Assembly: GCA_027294455.1 (NCBI GenBank)
Contig: JAPULZ010000240.1
Coordinates: 1-41,471 of the forward strand
From: Gemmatimonadota bacterium
GTDB taxonomy: Bacteria > Gemmatimonadota > Gemmatimonadetes > Gemmatimonadales > GWC2-71-9
DNA: 41,471 bases
Direction of reading: 5' to 3'
Numbering within the stretch: position 1 is the first letter of the stretch; each line of letters opens with the position of its first letter. Under the pieces are notes generated by a model. That model did no database searches. It was not told where the DNA came from and saw nothing but the letters and a program-made list of their open reading frames with translations. Of this stretch, positions 15,272-23,507 are shown piece after piece. The translations under genes and the position numbers were made by a program.

Positions 15272-17134
15272 ATGCATTCTGTCGCGTTGCTCACCCTGTT
15301 CATGCCGGCCGTGCCGGTCGACCTGCCCGCGCTTGCCACCACGATGGTCCAGGAGCCTGCCGTCCAGGTGTGGCTCGACAAGACCGAACACCTCCAATAC
15401 GGCGAGCACCTTCGCGTCTACGTCCGCACCGAGGCCGACGGGCACCTCGTGGTCTTGCACGCCGACCCCGAAGGCCGCGTCCGGGTGCTCTTTCCGCTCG
15501 ATCCTTTCACCGACGACTTCGTCCGCGGCAACCGCGACTACGAGATCCGCAACCGTGAAGACCACGAAGCCATCACGACGGTGGGCACCACGGGGTTCGG
15601 CACGGTCTACGTGGCCTACTCCCAAGACCCGTTCGCGTACGGCGCCTTCGCCCTGGGCGATCACTGGGACAACCGTGTCCTCGCCGACGTCGAGCTGACG
15701 GGCGACGCCGAGCGGGAGCTCACCGAGATCGCCCAGCAGATGGCCAGCGGTACCGAGTTCATCTACGACTTGCAGACCTACTATCTCAGTCCCCCGGTGG
15801 CGTATACCAATGCCTACCAACGCTATGGCGTGGGCTACGATAGACACGCGCACGACTACGGCACCGGCGCCCGCTTCAGTCTCTACGTCGGGTTCGGCCC
15901 TGGCCTCTATGGCTGGCCGCTGCATCCGTATCGCTACGCCCGGTTCGGCTACGGATACGGCGGGTTCGGATTCGGATTCGGATTCGGATCGGGGTATGGA
16001 TACGGGGGCTATTACTGCGATCCCTTCTACTGCGATCCGTTCTACTACGGGGGGTTCGGGTACTGCTGCGGGTATGGGTATGGGTACGGAAACGGGTATG
16101 GGTACGGGTATGGCTACCCTCGGTACCCGAGCCACTACTACGGACCCGTCTACGCCACCGGCCCGCGCTACGCCGTGAACTACCGATACACCCAGCGGAA
16201 CCGGCCGGTGACGGGCGCGGGCTATCGCGATCGCCGGCTCGCGGCTCCTGGGACGCTCTATTCGTCGCGGACACAGCCGACACGCCGGGCCCAGCCGGTC
16301 CGCGCCTCATCGCGGCTCGCCGGCCGCCAGACCCCGGCGCGCCGCGGAGCCGGGAGCTTGGCGCCGGCACGTCGTACGACGCCGACGTCCGGCTCTTCGG
16401 CCGCGGCGAGTCCGGGCCGCCGCACCACCGGGGCTAGCGCGGGGACGGCCACAGCTTCGCCGAGTCGACGCACGGCCCCGACGCGCTCGCCCGCCATGAC
16501 CACGCAAAGCGGCCGGAGAACGCCGACGGCCCTCACCACACCGACCACGCGCCGGCCGTCGTCGAGGGGCACCACCGCCGAGGGCGCGGGGCGGAGGACA
16601 CCGGTCTACCGCGTGGCCGCCAGAACGACCAAGGTGGAGACGCCGAGTGCCAGGCCGGCAACGTCAGCCCGGGCCGAGCCCCAGCGGCGTGCCGTGCCGT
16701 CGTCCAGCCGCAACGCCACGCCTGCCAGGGCTTCGGCGGCGGCCACCAGCACCGCACGCCGAGCCACGCCGGCCCAGGGCTCGGCGGCCCGACCCACGGC
16801 CCGACGCAGCCCCACCAGCAGCATGCGGCAGGCGGTGCCGCAACGCAGTGCCGCGTCGCGGACGAGCACGAGGTCCGCTCCACGGCGCAGTGCGACCCGT
16901 TCCGCCCCGCAGCGGAGCACTACCCGCTCCGGGTCGCAAGTGGGGCGTTCCGCGCCGACGCGATCGTCTTCGTCGGCCAGGCCGCCGGCCCGGTCCTCCA
17001 GCAGCGGCAGGTCTGCCTCTCGCGGCTCCAGCGCGGGCCGCAGTAGCCCCCCGGTGCGGAGCGGCGGTTCGTCGAGTGCCGGCCGCTCCCGGTCATCGAG
17101 AGGATCCACCGGCAGCCGGCGGCGGGGCTCCTGA
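15272..17134 (+). CDS. Exported DUF4384 protein with Gly/Tyr-rich middle and long basic Ser/Thr/Arg/Pro-rich tail
   Basis: A 620-residue protein. The start is set by a GGAGG at 15263-15267 before ATG 15272. A signal peptide precedes a DUF4384-like beta domain (about 30-130: VQVWLDKTEHLQYGEHLRVYV, HADPEGRVRVLFP). Residues about 219-293 are dominated by Gly, Tyr and Phe with several cysteines (CDPFYCDPFYYGG, CCGYGYGYG). From about 309 to the end the chain is a low-complexity Arg/Ser/Thr/Ala/Pro tail with very few acidic residues. DUF4384 is known mainly from bacterial surface or signalling proteins; its function is unknown. The tail may bind polyanions such as LPS, teichoic-like glycans or DNA (inference). 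A strong terminator follows 34 bases after the stop. Confidence 0.8.
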   Translation: MHSVALLTLFMPAVPVDLPALATTMVQEPAVQVWLDKTEHLQYGEHLRVYVRTEADGHLVVLHADPEGRVRVLFPLDPFTDDFVRGNRDYEIRNREDHEAITTVGTTGFGTVYVAYSQDPFAYGAFALGDHWDNRVLADVELTGDAERELTEIAQQMASGTEFIYDLQTYYLSPPVAYTNAYQRYGVGYDRHAHDYGTGARFSLYVGFGPGLYGWPLHPYRYARFGYGYGGFGFGFGFGSGYGYGGYYCDPFYCDPFYYGGFGYCCGYGYGYGNGYGYGYGYPRYPSHYYGPVYATGPRYAVNYRYTQRNRPVTGAGYRDRRLAAPGTLYSSRTQPTRRAQPVRASSRLAGRQTPARRGAGSLAPARRTTPTSGSSAAASPGRRTTGASAGTATASPSRRTAPTRSPAMTTQSGRRTPTALTTPTTRRPSSRGTTAEGAGRRTPVYRVAARTTKVETPSARPATSARAEPQRRAVPSSSRNATPARASAAATSTARRATPAQGSAARPTARRSPTSSMRQAVPQRSAASRTSTRSAPRRSATRSAPQRSTTRSGSQVGRSAPTRSSSSARPPARSSSSGRSASRGSSAGRSSPPVRSGGSSSAGRSRSSRGSTGSRRRGS

Positions 17135-17168
17135 GTCCAGCAAGCACCTGACAATCATTGACCTGAAG

Positions 17169-17194
17169 AAGCCCGGAACTTTCCCGGGCTTTTT
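17169..17194 (+). terminator. Intrinsic terminator of the DUF4384 gene
   Basis: Stem AAGCCCGG (17169-17176) and CCGGGCTT (17184-17191) with a 7-base loop is followed by a run of five T residues (17190-17194). This is a textbook rho-independent terminator 34 bases after the stop codon at 17134. Confidence 0.9.
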
Positions 17195-17247
17195 CACGTC
17201 ATGTACCGGAACAGAGCCTCCGCCACCGCCGTGAGGAGCCCGGATAC

Positions 17248-18321
17248 ATGCAAGAGAATCGTCCTGTCATTCGATCGGGGCCACCGATCGCCATCGCCGT
17301 TCTGATTCTCATCACGGCCGCATCCCCGGCGTTCGGTGTGGCCCGATTCCAGCGGGCGGACCCGCCGCCGTCGGACACGGTCTTGTTCTCTTCCCCCGAG
17401 ATGCTGGAAGCGTGGCTCGAGGTGGATCTCGAGCGACTGCTGGCGGACGTCGGCAACGATCGGCACGAACATCTCGGCCGGTGGAGCCACATGAACGGCG
17501 ACGGCACGACGACCGAAATGTCCGTGTTCGTACGCACCCGGGGCAACTTCCGACGCCAACCGGAGATCTGCAGCTTCCCGCCCCTGCGGCTCCGCTTTCG
17601 CGACGATCAGATCGGCAGTACGCTGTTTGCCAATCAAGACAAGCTCAAGCTCGTCACGCACTGCCGCACCGACGACCGCGAATACCAGCAATACCTGCTC
17701 GAGGAGTACCTGCTGTACGAGGTGTATCAGATCGTGTCCGATGTGAGCTTTCGCGTTCGGCTGGCCCGCGTGACCTACGCCGACCGGCGCCAGAATCTGC
17801 CGCGCATCATGCGGGGGGCGTTCTTTCTGGAGGACAAGGACGCCATGGCGGCGCGCCTGGGCGGCACCATCGTCAAGAAGGGCGAGCGGGCCGGTGAGCT
17901 CGACGCCGCCACCACGGCGACGCTCGAGGTGTTTCAGTATCTGATCGGCAACGTGGACTGGAGCGTGGACGATCACGACAACATCGAGGTCGTGGAGATC
18001 GGCGGGGTGTATCATCCGGTGCCCGTCGACTTCGACCTGGCCGGCGTGATCGCACCGCCGTATGCCGAACCCAACGAGGCGCTCGGCGTGCGGCGGGTGG
18101 GCGATCGGGTGTTTCGGGGTGCTTGCCGGCCGAGAGGCGAACTCGATGCCGCGCTGTCGCGCTTCAACGAGCGCAAAGACGATATTTATGCCCTCTATCG
18201 GAGCTTTCCCCTTCTCGAGGACGGCCGGCGCGAGCGAGCCCTGGCGTACTACGACGAATTCTTCGACATTATCGGTGACGACCAGCGCATCGAGCGCGAG
18301 TTCACCGCCCGGTGCCCCTAG
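17248..18321 (+). CDS. Secreted protein with CotH-kinase-like features
   Basis: A 357-residue protein with a signal sequence (hydrophobic 12-28, cleavage near AFG). It contains FVRTRGNFRRQPEICSFPPLRLRF, which resembles the RGN...PPL/LxF entry of CotH-type atypical kinases. The segment NVDWSVDDHDN (235-245) and the DFDLAG segment (Asp261, Asp263) resemble the catalytic and metal-binding loops of that fold. Function as a kinase is inference from these motifs; a dedicated profile search would decide. GAGGAG about 10 bases before the ATG supports the start. It follows a terminator and so has its own promoter, and it ends 29 bases before the small repeat protein. Confidence 0.6.
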   Translation: MQENRPVIRSGPPIAIAVLILITAASPAFGVARFQRADPPPSDTVLFSSPEMLEAWLEVDLERLLADVGNDRHEHLGRWSHMNGDGTTTEMSVFVRTRGNFRRQPEICSFPPLRLRFRDDQIGSTLFANQDKLKLVTHCRTDDREYQQYLLEEYLLYEVYQIVSDVSFRVRLARVTYADRRQNLPRIMRGAFFLEDKDAMAARLGGTIVKKGERAGELDAATTATLEVFQYLIGNVDWSVDDHDNIEVVEIGGVYHPVPVDFDLAGVIAPPYAEPNEALGVRRVGDRVFRGACRPRGELDAALSRFNERKDDIYALYRSFPLLEDGRRERALAYYDEFFDIIGDDQRIEREFTARCP

Positions 18322-18350
18322 GGACCACCGTTATCTCACAAGCGACCAAC

Positions 18351-18659
18351 ATGACATCCGAAAACGTGCTTCGTGCGGAACGTTTCGAACTCGTCGACCG
18401 GCGCGGACTGACCCGCGCCGTCCTGTCCTGCGACGGAGATTCCGGCGCGCCGACATGCGCCTTTCTCGACAGCGCGGGCACCACGCGCGTGATCGTAGGG
18501 ATAGCGTGGAACGACATGCCGACCATCCAATTGAACGCCGATGACGGGACAGCGCGGGTGGCCTTGATCGTTCGTCCGGATGACACGGGCATGATGCTCG
18601 TGGTGGACGACCAAGAACACAAGCAAGTCATCACCGGAACGGGAATCGACGCCAGCTAG
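18351..18659 (+). CDS. Small beta-repeat hypothetical protein
   Basis: A 102-residue protein built from about three degenerate repeats of roughly 25 residues: a 'LxDxxGxxRxxLxxxxDGxPxLxLxD' pattern seen at FELVDRRGLTRAVLSCDGD, CAFLDSAGTTRVIVGIAWND and IQLNADDGTARVALIVRPDD. Such repeats suggest a small beta-solenoid or stacked hairpin. I recognise the repeat style from bacterial hypothetical proteins but not a function. The ATG at 18351 is preferred; an in-frame GTG at 18312 would overlap the end of the preceding gene. No ribosome binding site is clear. DNA polymerase IV follows 38 bases later. Confidence 0.65.
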   Translation: MTSENVLRAERFELVDRRGLTRAVLSCDGDSGAPTCAFLDSAGTTRVIVGIAWNDMPTIQLNADDGTARVALIVRPDDTGMMLVVDDQEHKQVITGTGIDAS

Positions 18660-18697
18660 GGTCGCGGGGTTGGAGGGTGTGCTAGTTTGTAGTTCTG

Positions 18698-19939
18698 ATG
18701 ACGCCCTCGCCTCCGCCGAGTTCCGACCAACGGGTGCTCCTCGCCGATGCCGACGCGTTTTACGTGGCCGTGGCGCGGCTCGTCGATCCGAACGGCGTGG
18801 GGAAAGAGCCCTTGGTCATCGTCGGCGGATCGTCCAACCGGGGCGTCGTCACGTCCGCCTCATACGAAGCCCGCCAGTATGGCGTGCGCTCCGCCATGCC
18901 CACGTCACAGGCTTTGCGCCTGTGCCCCAAAGCGGTCGTCGTCCCGGTCCCGCTCGACGCTTGCGCGACCAAGAGTCGAGAGATCCGTGACGCCCTGGAG
19001 CAATTCACGCCCATCGTCGAGCCGGCCAGCATCGACGAATTCTATCTCGATCTCTCGGGCACGGAGCACCTCTACCGGGAGAGCCTCGAGGCCACCGCAT
19101 CGCGCATTCGCGCGGCGGTGCTCGACGCGACGGGCTTGAGCGTGTCCATCGGCGGCGGCACGACGCGCCTCATCGCCAAGCTCGCGGCCAAGGAGGCGAA
19201 GCGCCGGCCGGGACGCCGCGGCACGGGCGTCTTCGTCGTGCCGCCCGGCCAGGAGGCCGCGTTCGTAAGCGGCCTGGATCTCGCCGACATCCCCGGGATC
19301 GGCCCCAAGTTCCAGGAACGCCTGGGCCGCTACGGGCTGCGCACGGTGCAGGACGCGCTACCCTACGACGTGGGCGTGCTCGAAGGCTGGTTCGGCAAGC
19401 GCACGGGACGATGGCTCCACGACCGGATCCGCGGCGTGGGCTCGTCACATGTCGAGCATCGTCCCCGCACCAAGTCGCTGAGCCACGAAGAGACATTCTC
19501 GGAGGATCTCCACGAAGACGACGATCTCTTTCGGGAGTTGCTGCGCCTGAGCGTACGCGTGGCGAGTGACATGCGGCGGCGGGGGTACCGCGCCCGTACC
19601 GTCACCGTGAAGCTCCGCGATGCCGATTTCACAACCCGTCAGGCCGGCCATACGCTTCCCGAGCCCGTGTCGGCCGACCGGTCCATCATCGAGACGGCCG
19701 AGAAGCTGCTGCGCCGTTTGCGCCGCGCTAGGCGGACGAGCGCGCGGCTGCTGGGCGTCTCCGTGTCGCAGCTCGTGAAGGACGAGGCACCCGCGCAGGT
19801 TTCGCTCTTCGGGCCCGAGGACGAAAGCACCCTGGAGACGGAAAAAGACCGCACCATTTCCCGCATGGTCGACGATATCAATGTGAAATTCGGACGGAAG
19901 GGAATCCGACGAGGCGCGGAGGTGAAGCGCAAGACGTAG
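18698..19939 (+). CDS. dinB: DNA polymerase IV (Y-family translesion polymerase)
   Basis: A 413-residue error-prone polymerase. Catalytic metal ligands are Asp17 (in LADADAFYVAV), Asp113 and Glu114 (SIDEFYLDLSG); the steric-gate region is AFY and the nucleotide-binding SASYEARQYGVRSAMP is intact. A helix-hairpin-helix motif, LADIPGIGPKFQERLGRYG, precedes the little-finger domain. QVSLF at 367-371 matches the beta-clamp-binding consensus, but is followed by about 42 further basic residues instead of ending the protein. No LexA-like operator was recognised upstream. The stop codon TAG (19937-19939) lies inside the GTAGGGGCG repeat. The ATG at 18698 has no clear ribosome binding site. Confidence 0.93.
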   Translation: MTPSPPPSSDQRVLLADADAFYVAVARLVDPNGVGKEPLVIVGGSSNRGVVTSASYEARQYGVRSAMPTSQALRLCPKAVVVPVPLDACATKSREIRDALEQFTPIVEPASIDEFYLDLSGTEHLYRESLEATASRIRAAVLDATGLSVSIGGGTTRLIAKLAAKEAKRRPGRRGTGVFVVPPGQEAAFVSGLDLADIPGIGPKFQERLGRYGLRTVQDALPYDVGVLEGWFGKRTGRWLHDRIRGVGSSHVEHRPRTKSLSHEETFSEDLHEDDDLFRELLRLSVRVASDMRRRGYRARTVTVKLRDADFTTRQAGHTLPEPVSADRSIIETAEKLLRRLRRARRTSARLLGVSVSQLVKDEAPAQVSLFGPEDESTLETEKDRTISRMVDDINVKFGRKGIRRGAEVKRKT

Positions 19940-19988
19940 GGGCGACGCATTGCCCTGTAGGGGCGACGCAGTGCGTCGCCCCTACAGG
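19936..19988. repeat. GGGGCGACGC palindromic repeat with extra half-unit, overlapping the dinB stop codon
   Basis: A half-unit GTAGGGGCGACGCA at 19936-19949 is followed by a complete palindrome: 17-base arms at 19954-19970 and 19972-19988 (core CTGTAGGGGCGACGCA) around a single central base. The dinB stop codon TAG is the TAG of the first GTAGGGG. The element lies between two convergent genes (dinB and flotillin). It shares GTAGGGGCG with 12089-12097 and the GGGGCG core with 460-488. Confidence 0.8.
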
Positions 19989-20027
19989 CTGAGACGGGTT
20001 ACGACCCACAGCCCTTCTTCCCCATGG

Positions 20028-21554
20028 TCACCCTTCAGGCACGGCGGGCGCCGTACCGGTCTTTGCGACGCGGCCGAGCACCGAGGGCAACTCGATGCCC
20101 GCTTGTTCGGCCAGCTCGTGCATGGCGGGCAAGGATCCAATCAACCCCGACAGGAAGTCGGCCGTCGCGCCGTTCTTTCTCCCGTTGCTGCCGGAGTCCC
20201 ACACCGTGATCTTGTCGATCTTCAGGTTCTGAATGGCCTTGACTTGCTCCGCCACGAGCGCGGGCAGCTGCTCGATCATCAACAGGGTCGGCGCCACCTG
20301 CGGATTCTCGGCGCATGCGGCGACCAGTTGCCGGTACCCCTCGGCCTTGGCCTCGAGCACCTTTTGCGTTCCCGCAGCCTCGGCGGTGTACGTGGCCAGA
20401 ATGGCGTCGGCCTCGCCGCGCGCTTCGCGCCGGGTTTTCTCGGCGGTCGCGTCGGCGGCGATCTCGACGCGCGTCTTTTCGATTTCCTGCTTCGCCAGCT
20501 CATCCTTCCTGAGTCGAGCAAGTTCTTGCTCTCGCTGTGCAGTCAGAATGGCTTTCGCCGCCTCCGCGGCAGCCACATCGGCCTTGCGCCGCGCTTCGGC
20601 GCGAATCTCCGCCAGCCGGGCATTCGATTCGGCGATTTCCGCATTGGATTTGTTCTCGCCTTCCACCGCTGCGGACTCGGCGGCGGCGACCTGGATACGT
20701 TGCTCCTGTACGGCCTGCTTGGTGGCCGCGACGGTTTCAGCATCGCGTTGCGCCGTGGCGATCTCCCGGTCCCGTTTCGACCGCACCTCACCCTCGACGG
20801 ACGTGGCCTCGAGTGCCGCCACCCGCACCCGGCGCTCCTGCTCCGCCAGCTTTTGGCCCGTCGCCCCGTCCCGTTCCTGCTGCGCGACGTCGACGCGGGC
20901 CTGGTTGATGGCCTCGGCGGCCGCCCGTTTGCCAATGGCCTCGATGTAACCGCTCTCGTCGGTGATGTCCCGGATGTTCACGTTGATGAGCGTGAGGCCG
21001 ATCTTGTTGACCTCCTCGGCCACGTTGGTGTTGATCAACGCCATGAACTTCTCACGATCCTTGTTGATCTCCTCGATGGACAACGTCGCAATTACCAATC
21101 GTAGCTGGCCAAGAATGATGTCCTGAGCCTGTTCGCGAATTGTCTGATCATCCAGCTGCAGCAGACGTTCGGCCGCGTTGTTCATCAACACCGGATCCGT
21201 GGAGATGCCGACGGTGAACGTCGCCGGAACATTCACCCGAATGTTGTTGAGCGACAGCGCGCCCTCCAGCGGGATATCGATGACGAGAGGCTCGAGATTC
21301 AGGTAGGCATAATCTTGAATGAGCGGAATGATGAACTTGCCGCCGCCGTGGAGGCATTGCGCCGCCTTGTTGGACCCCACCTTGCCGTACACCACGAGGA
21401 TCCGGTTACTCGGACACCGCTTGTACTGCTTGACGAGAAACGTCAAGAAAAATAGACCCAACAACACGACCGATCCGATGAGTCCGAGCCAAATCATCGG
21501 GTTCGTCTCCACCGGGAGACCCTGCTGGAACATCGCGAGAAGAGAAGTAAGCAT
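20028..21554 (-). CDS. Flotillin-family SPFH-domain protein
   Basis: A 508-residue scaffold protein of membrane microdomains. One transmembrane segment (about 20-42, PMIWLGLIGSVVLLGLFFLTFLV) precedes the SPFH domain (about 50-200). A long charged coiled coil of Ala/Glu/Arg repeats then runs to about 400, the flotillin domain, and a Gly/Ala/Pro-rich end follows. The ATG at 21554 is preferred over 21569 and an upstream site because GGGAG lies 9 bases before it. The NfeD-like gene ends 29 bases upstream, the usual flotillin partner arrangement (YqfA/YqfB, FloA/NfeD type). A palindromic repeat separates it from convergent dinB. Confidence 0.92.
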   Translation of the reverse strand: MLTSLLAMFQQGLPVETNPMIWLGLIGSVVLLGLFFLTFLVKQYKRCPSNRILVVYGKVGSNKAAQCLHGGGKFIIPLIQDYAYLNLEPLVIDIPLEGALSLNNIRVNVPATFTVGISTDPVLMNNAAERLLQLDDQTIREQAQDIILGQLRLVIATLSIEEINKDREKFMALINTNVAEEVNKIGLTLINVNIRDITDESGYIEAIGKRAAAEAINQARVDVAQQERDGATGQKLAEQERRVRVAALEATSVEGEVRSKRDREIATAQRDAETVAATKQAVQEQRIQVAAAESAAVEGENKSNAEIAESNARLAEIRAEARRKADVAAAEAAKAILTAQREQELARLRKDELAKQEIEKTRVEIAADATAEKTRREARGEADAILATYTAEAAGTQKVLEAKAEGYRQLVAACAENPQVAPTLLMIEQLPALVAEQVKAIQNLKIDKITVWDSGSNGRKNGATADFLSGLIGSLPAMHELAEQAGIELPSVLGRVAKTGTAPAVPEG

Positions 21555-21583
21555 CGTTTGCACTCCCATCGAAGCGTCGGGCC

Positions 21584-22183
21584 TCAAGCCCGAGTGACCG
21601 TTACGGAATTGTCATCGTTGACCCGCACCACGCGCACACGCTCCCTCGAGGAGAGCGGCTCGCCTTCGGTGACCGCGCGGTAGAAGCGCTCGCGATCGCC
21701 GACGATGAGGCGAATCTGTCCTCTGCCCTGGCCGCGTCCCGGAATCGCGGTGTAGACGCTGCCCTCGAGATCAATGGTACTGTTGATCGAGACGTTGCCG
21801 CTGCTCTGCAGCCGATACACCCCCTGAAGCAACTTGCCGAGGAGCCAGACCATGCCGATCCCCGCGGTAATGCCAAACGCCGTGCTCATGATGACCGACC
21901 ACCCCGCTCCGCGCAGACCGCCCAGCCCGCCCCACCCGAAGCCCATCATGAACGCCGCAATGCTTTGGAGCGAGAGAACCGTGAACGCTTCGGTGGAGTG
22001 GTCGACGTCGGCGTCAACGCCCATGTCCACGTCGACACCGACGTCCAGATCGATGTCTGCGTCGACTCCACCCTCGGCCCCACCGACGAACATCAACGCC
22101 AGGCGCAAGGAGAAAAACAGGGTCCCGACCAGCGCCGGCACCGTGAACCACACGGCAATCGGACCAAAGAGGAGTTCAGTCAT
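21584..22183 (-). CDS. NfeD/OB-fold membrane protein, flotillin partner
   Basis: A 199-residue protein with an N-terminal membrane segment, an Asp-rich periodic linker GVDADIDLDVGVDVDMGVDADVDH (about 39-62), two further membrane segments, and a C-terminal soluble beta domain (about 125-199) of the OB-fold NfeD type. GGGAG 8 bases before the ATG supports the start. It is the first gene of the flotillin operon; in known systems NfeD proteins are co-transcribed with flotillins and localise with them. The acidic VDxD repeat may bind cations (inference). Confidence 0.85.
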   Translation of the reverse strand: MTELLFGPIAVWFTVPALVGTLFFSLRLALMFVGGAEGGVDADIDLDVGVDVDMGVDADVDHSTEAFTVLSLQSIAAFMMGFGWGGLGGLRGAGWSVIMSTAFGITAGIGMVWLLGKLLQGVYRLQSSGNVSINSTIDLEGSVYTAIPGRGQGRGQIRLIVGDRERFYRAVTEGEPLSSRERVRVVRVNDDNSVTVTRA

Positions 22184-22216
22184 GGCGATCTCCCGTCGAG
22201 GATCCTTATGAATAAC

Positions 22217-22245
22217 AATACACGCCGGTACGCGTTTCTATTCAA
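22217..22245 (-). promoter_or_regulatory. Candidate sigma70-type promoter of the NfeD-flotillin operon
   Basis: Reading on the minus strand, TTGAAT (22245-22240) and TGTATT (22222-22217) are separated by exactly 17 bases, within a short AT-rich gap upstream of the NfeD gene. The -35 matches 4 of 6 and the -10 matches 4 of 6 consensus positions. Position relative to the ATG (22183) is sensible. Confidence 0.45.
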
Positions 22246-22260
22246 ATTCCAAGGAAGAGC

Positions 22261-23505
22261 TCAGGAGCTCGGCGCCACCTGGGCGTCGGCCAGCTGCACC
22301 ACCCGAATCCCGACCGCGACGTTGGGCAGGAGAAACAGCGCGTAGAGCTGGCCGTTGACCTGATCCAACCACGGCAGCACCTGCACCATGAAACCCACCG
22401 TCGACGACACGGCCACCGCAAGCCCGAGAATCGCCGCGGGGCGCATTGCGCGCCGGGCGCCAAGCGCCACGAAGGGAATCACCACGCCGAGTGCCAGTGA
22501 TAGAGGGTTGAAGAGAAACAGGTTCTCGTTCCAGTAGGCGACAGCGTGGTCCGTACCCGCCCAAAGCCCGAGCAGCACGGCGCCGAGTATCCCAACGGCT
22601 AAGGCCCACAGCGTGGCCAACCCGGCGAATGCGACACTAACTCCCCGGCGCTTCCCGCCGCCGAGCCACCAGATGATACTCGCGAGTACGATTCCGGCGA
22701 GAAAGTAGCGAAGCCCCCAAGACGGTGGCGCGGCGTCCGGAGCCGGCCCGGTGCTCTCGTACACCACGTGTTCGGCCAGCACCAGCGGCTGCCGCGAGCC
22801 ATCCGGACCGGGCACGGTGACGCCCCGAAGGTGTTCCATGACGCTCAAGGGCAGAAACATCTCCTGCCACTGCGAGATGGGACGGTCGACCGAGGGACCC
22901 AGGGCGATGAGCAGCCCGGTGTAGTACGGAACGTTGTCCGTCGTCAGACGCTGGGTATGGAACCGCAACGTGCTTTCGGTCACGGCGTTTTCGGTCTGGC
23001 GGCGGATCTCTCCCCCCAGAGCCCGGTCGAGGGCGTCCCGAATGCGGGTCGAGCAGTTGTCCTCGTAATAGTCGTAGCGGTACTCGCGGTTTTCCGGCAG
23101 GTCGTTCCACTCGAGGGTATCCCGCAGCTCGATGCGTTGTGACGGCGTCAGGTTGAGCTCCTGCACCCACACGGTGCGATCTTGGGCACGGTACCGGCGG
23201 AATTCCGCCTGCGGATTTTCGCTCATCATGCTGTACAACATCCGGCCGCGAATGAAGCGCAGGACGAAGCTCTCCTGCCGGAAGTCGAACATGCCGTAGT
23301 TGTACGTTCTGCTGGTGCCGCGCGCCCGGTCTTCCACCCAGATCGCGTTGTGACCAAAACGCTCCCAGATCGCCGGCCCCTGCCCCACCGTGACGAGCGA
23401 AATCGTGATCTCGGACCCGGGCGCCTCGGGGGGAACGCTGGGCGCCTGGGCCAACGAAGCCATGGGGATGAAGAGTACACCGACGACCGGGGGAAGGAGT
23501 CGCAT
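22261..23505 (-). CDS. DUF4105-domain membrane protein
   Basis: A 414-residue protein. A signal sequence (1-20) is followed by a DUF4105 domain, recognisable by ITISLVTVGQGPAIWERFGHNAIWVED (His52), FDFRQESFVLRFIRGRMLYSM and the YYEDNCSTRIRD motif with Cys151. The His/Cys pair suggests a papain-like or NlpC-like hydrolase arrangement, but I only infer this. The C-terminal 150 residues form about five membrane segments. DUF4105 proteins are common in Bacteroidota and Gemmatimonadota and have no firmly established role that I know of. The ATG at 23505 has no clear ribosome binding site; a GGATATATTC stretch directly upstream hints at a promoter very close to the start. Confidence 0.87.
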   Translation of the reverse strand: MRLLPPVVGVLFIPMASLAQAPSVPPEAPGSEITISLVTVGQGPAIWERFGHNAIWVEDRARGTSRTYNYGMFDFRQESFVLRFIRGRMLYSMMSENPQAEFRRYRAQDRTVWVQELNLTPSQRIELRDTLEWNDLPENREYRYDYYEDNCSTRIRDALDRALGGEIRRQTENAVTESTLRFHTQRLTTDNVPYYTGLLIALGPSVDRPISQWQEMFLPLSVMEHLRGVTVPGPDGSRQPLVLAEHVVYESTGPAPDAAPPSWGLRYFLAGIVLASIIWWLGGGKRRGVSVAFAGLATLWALAVGILGAVLLGLWAGTDHAVAYWNENLFLFNPLSLALGVVIPFVALGARRAMRPAAILGLAVAVSSTVGFMVQVLPWLDQVNGQLYALFLLPNVAVGIRVVQLADAQVAPSS

Positions 23506-23507
23506 GG

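Noticed and set aside
16200-17131. Tandem DNA repeat or CRISPR-like array in the basic tail
   Set aside because: The amino-acid bias is repetitive, but the underlying DNA lacks exact repeat units with regular spacing; it is low-complexity coding sequence.
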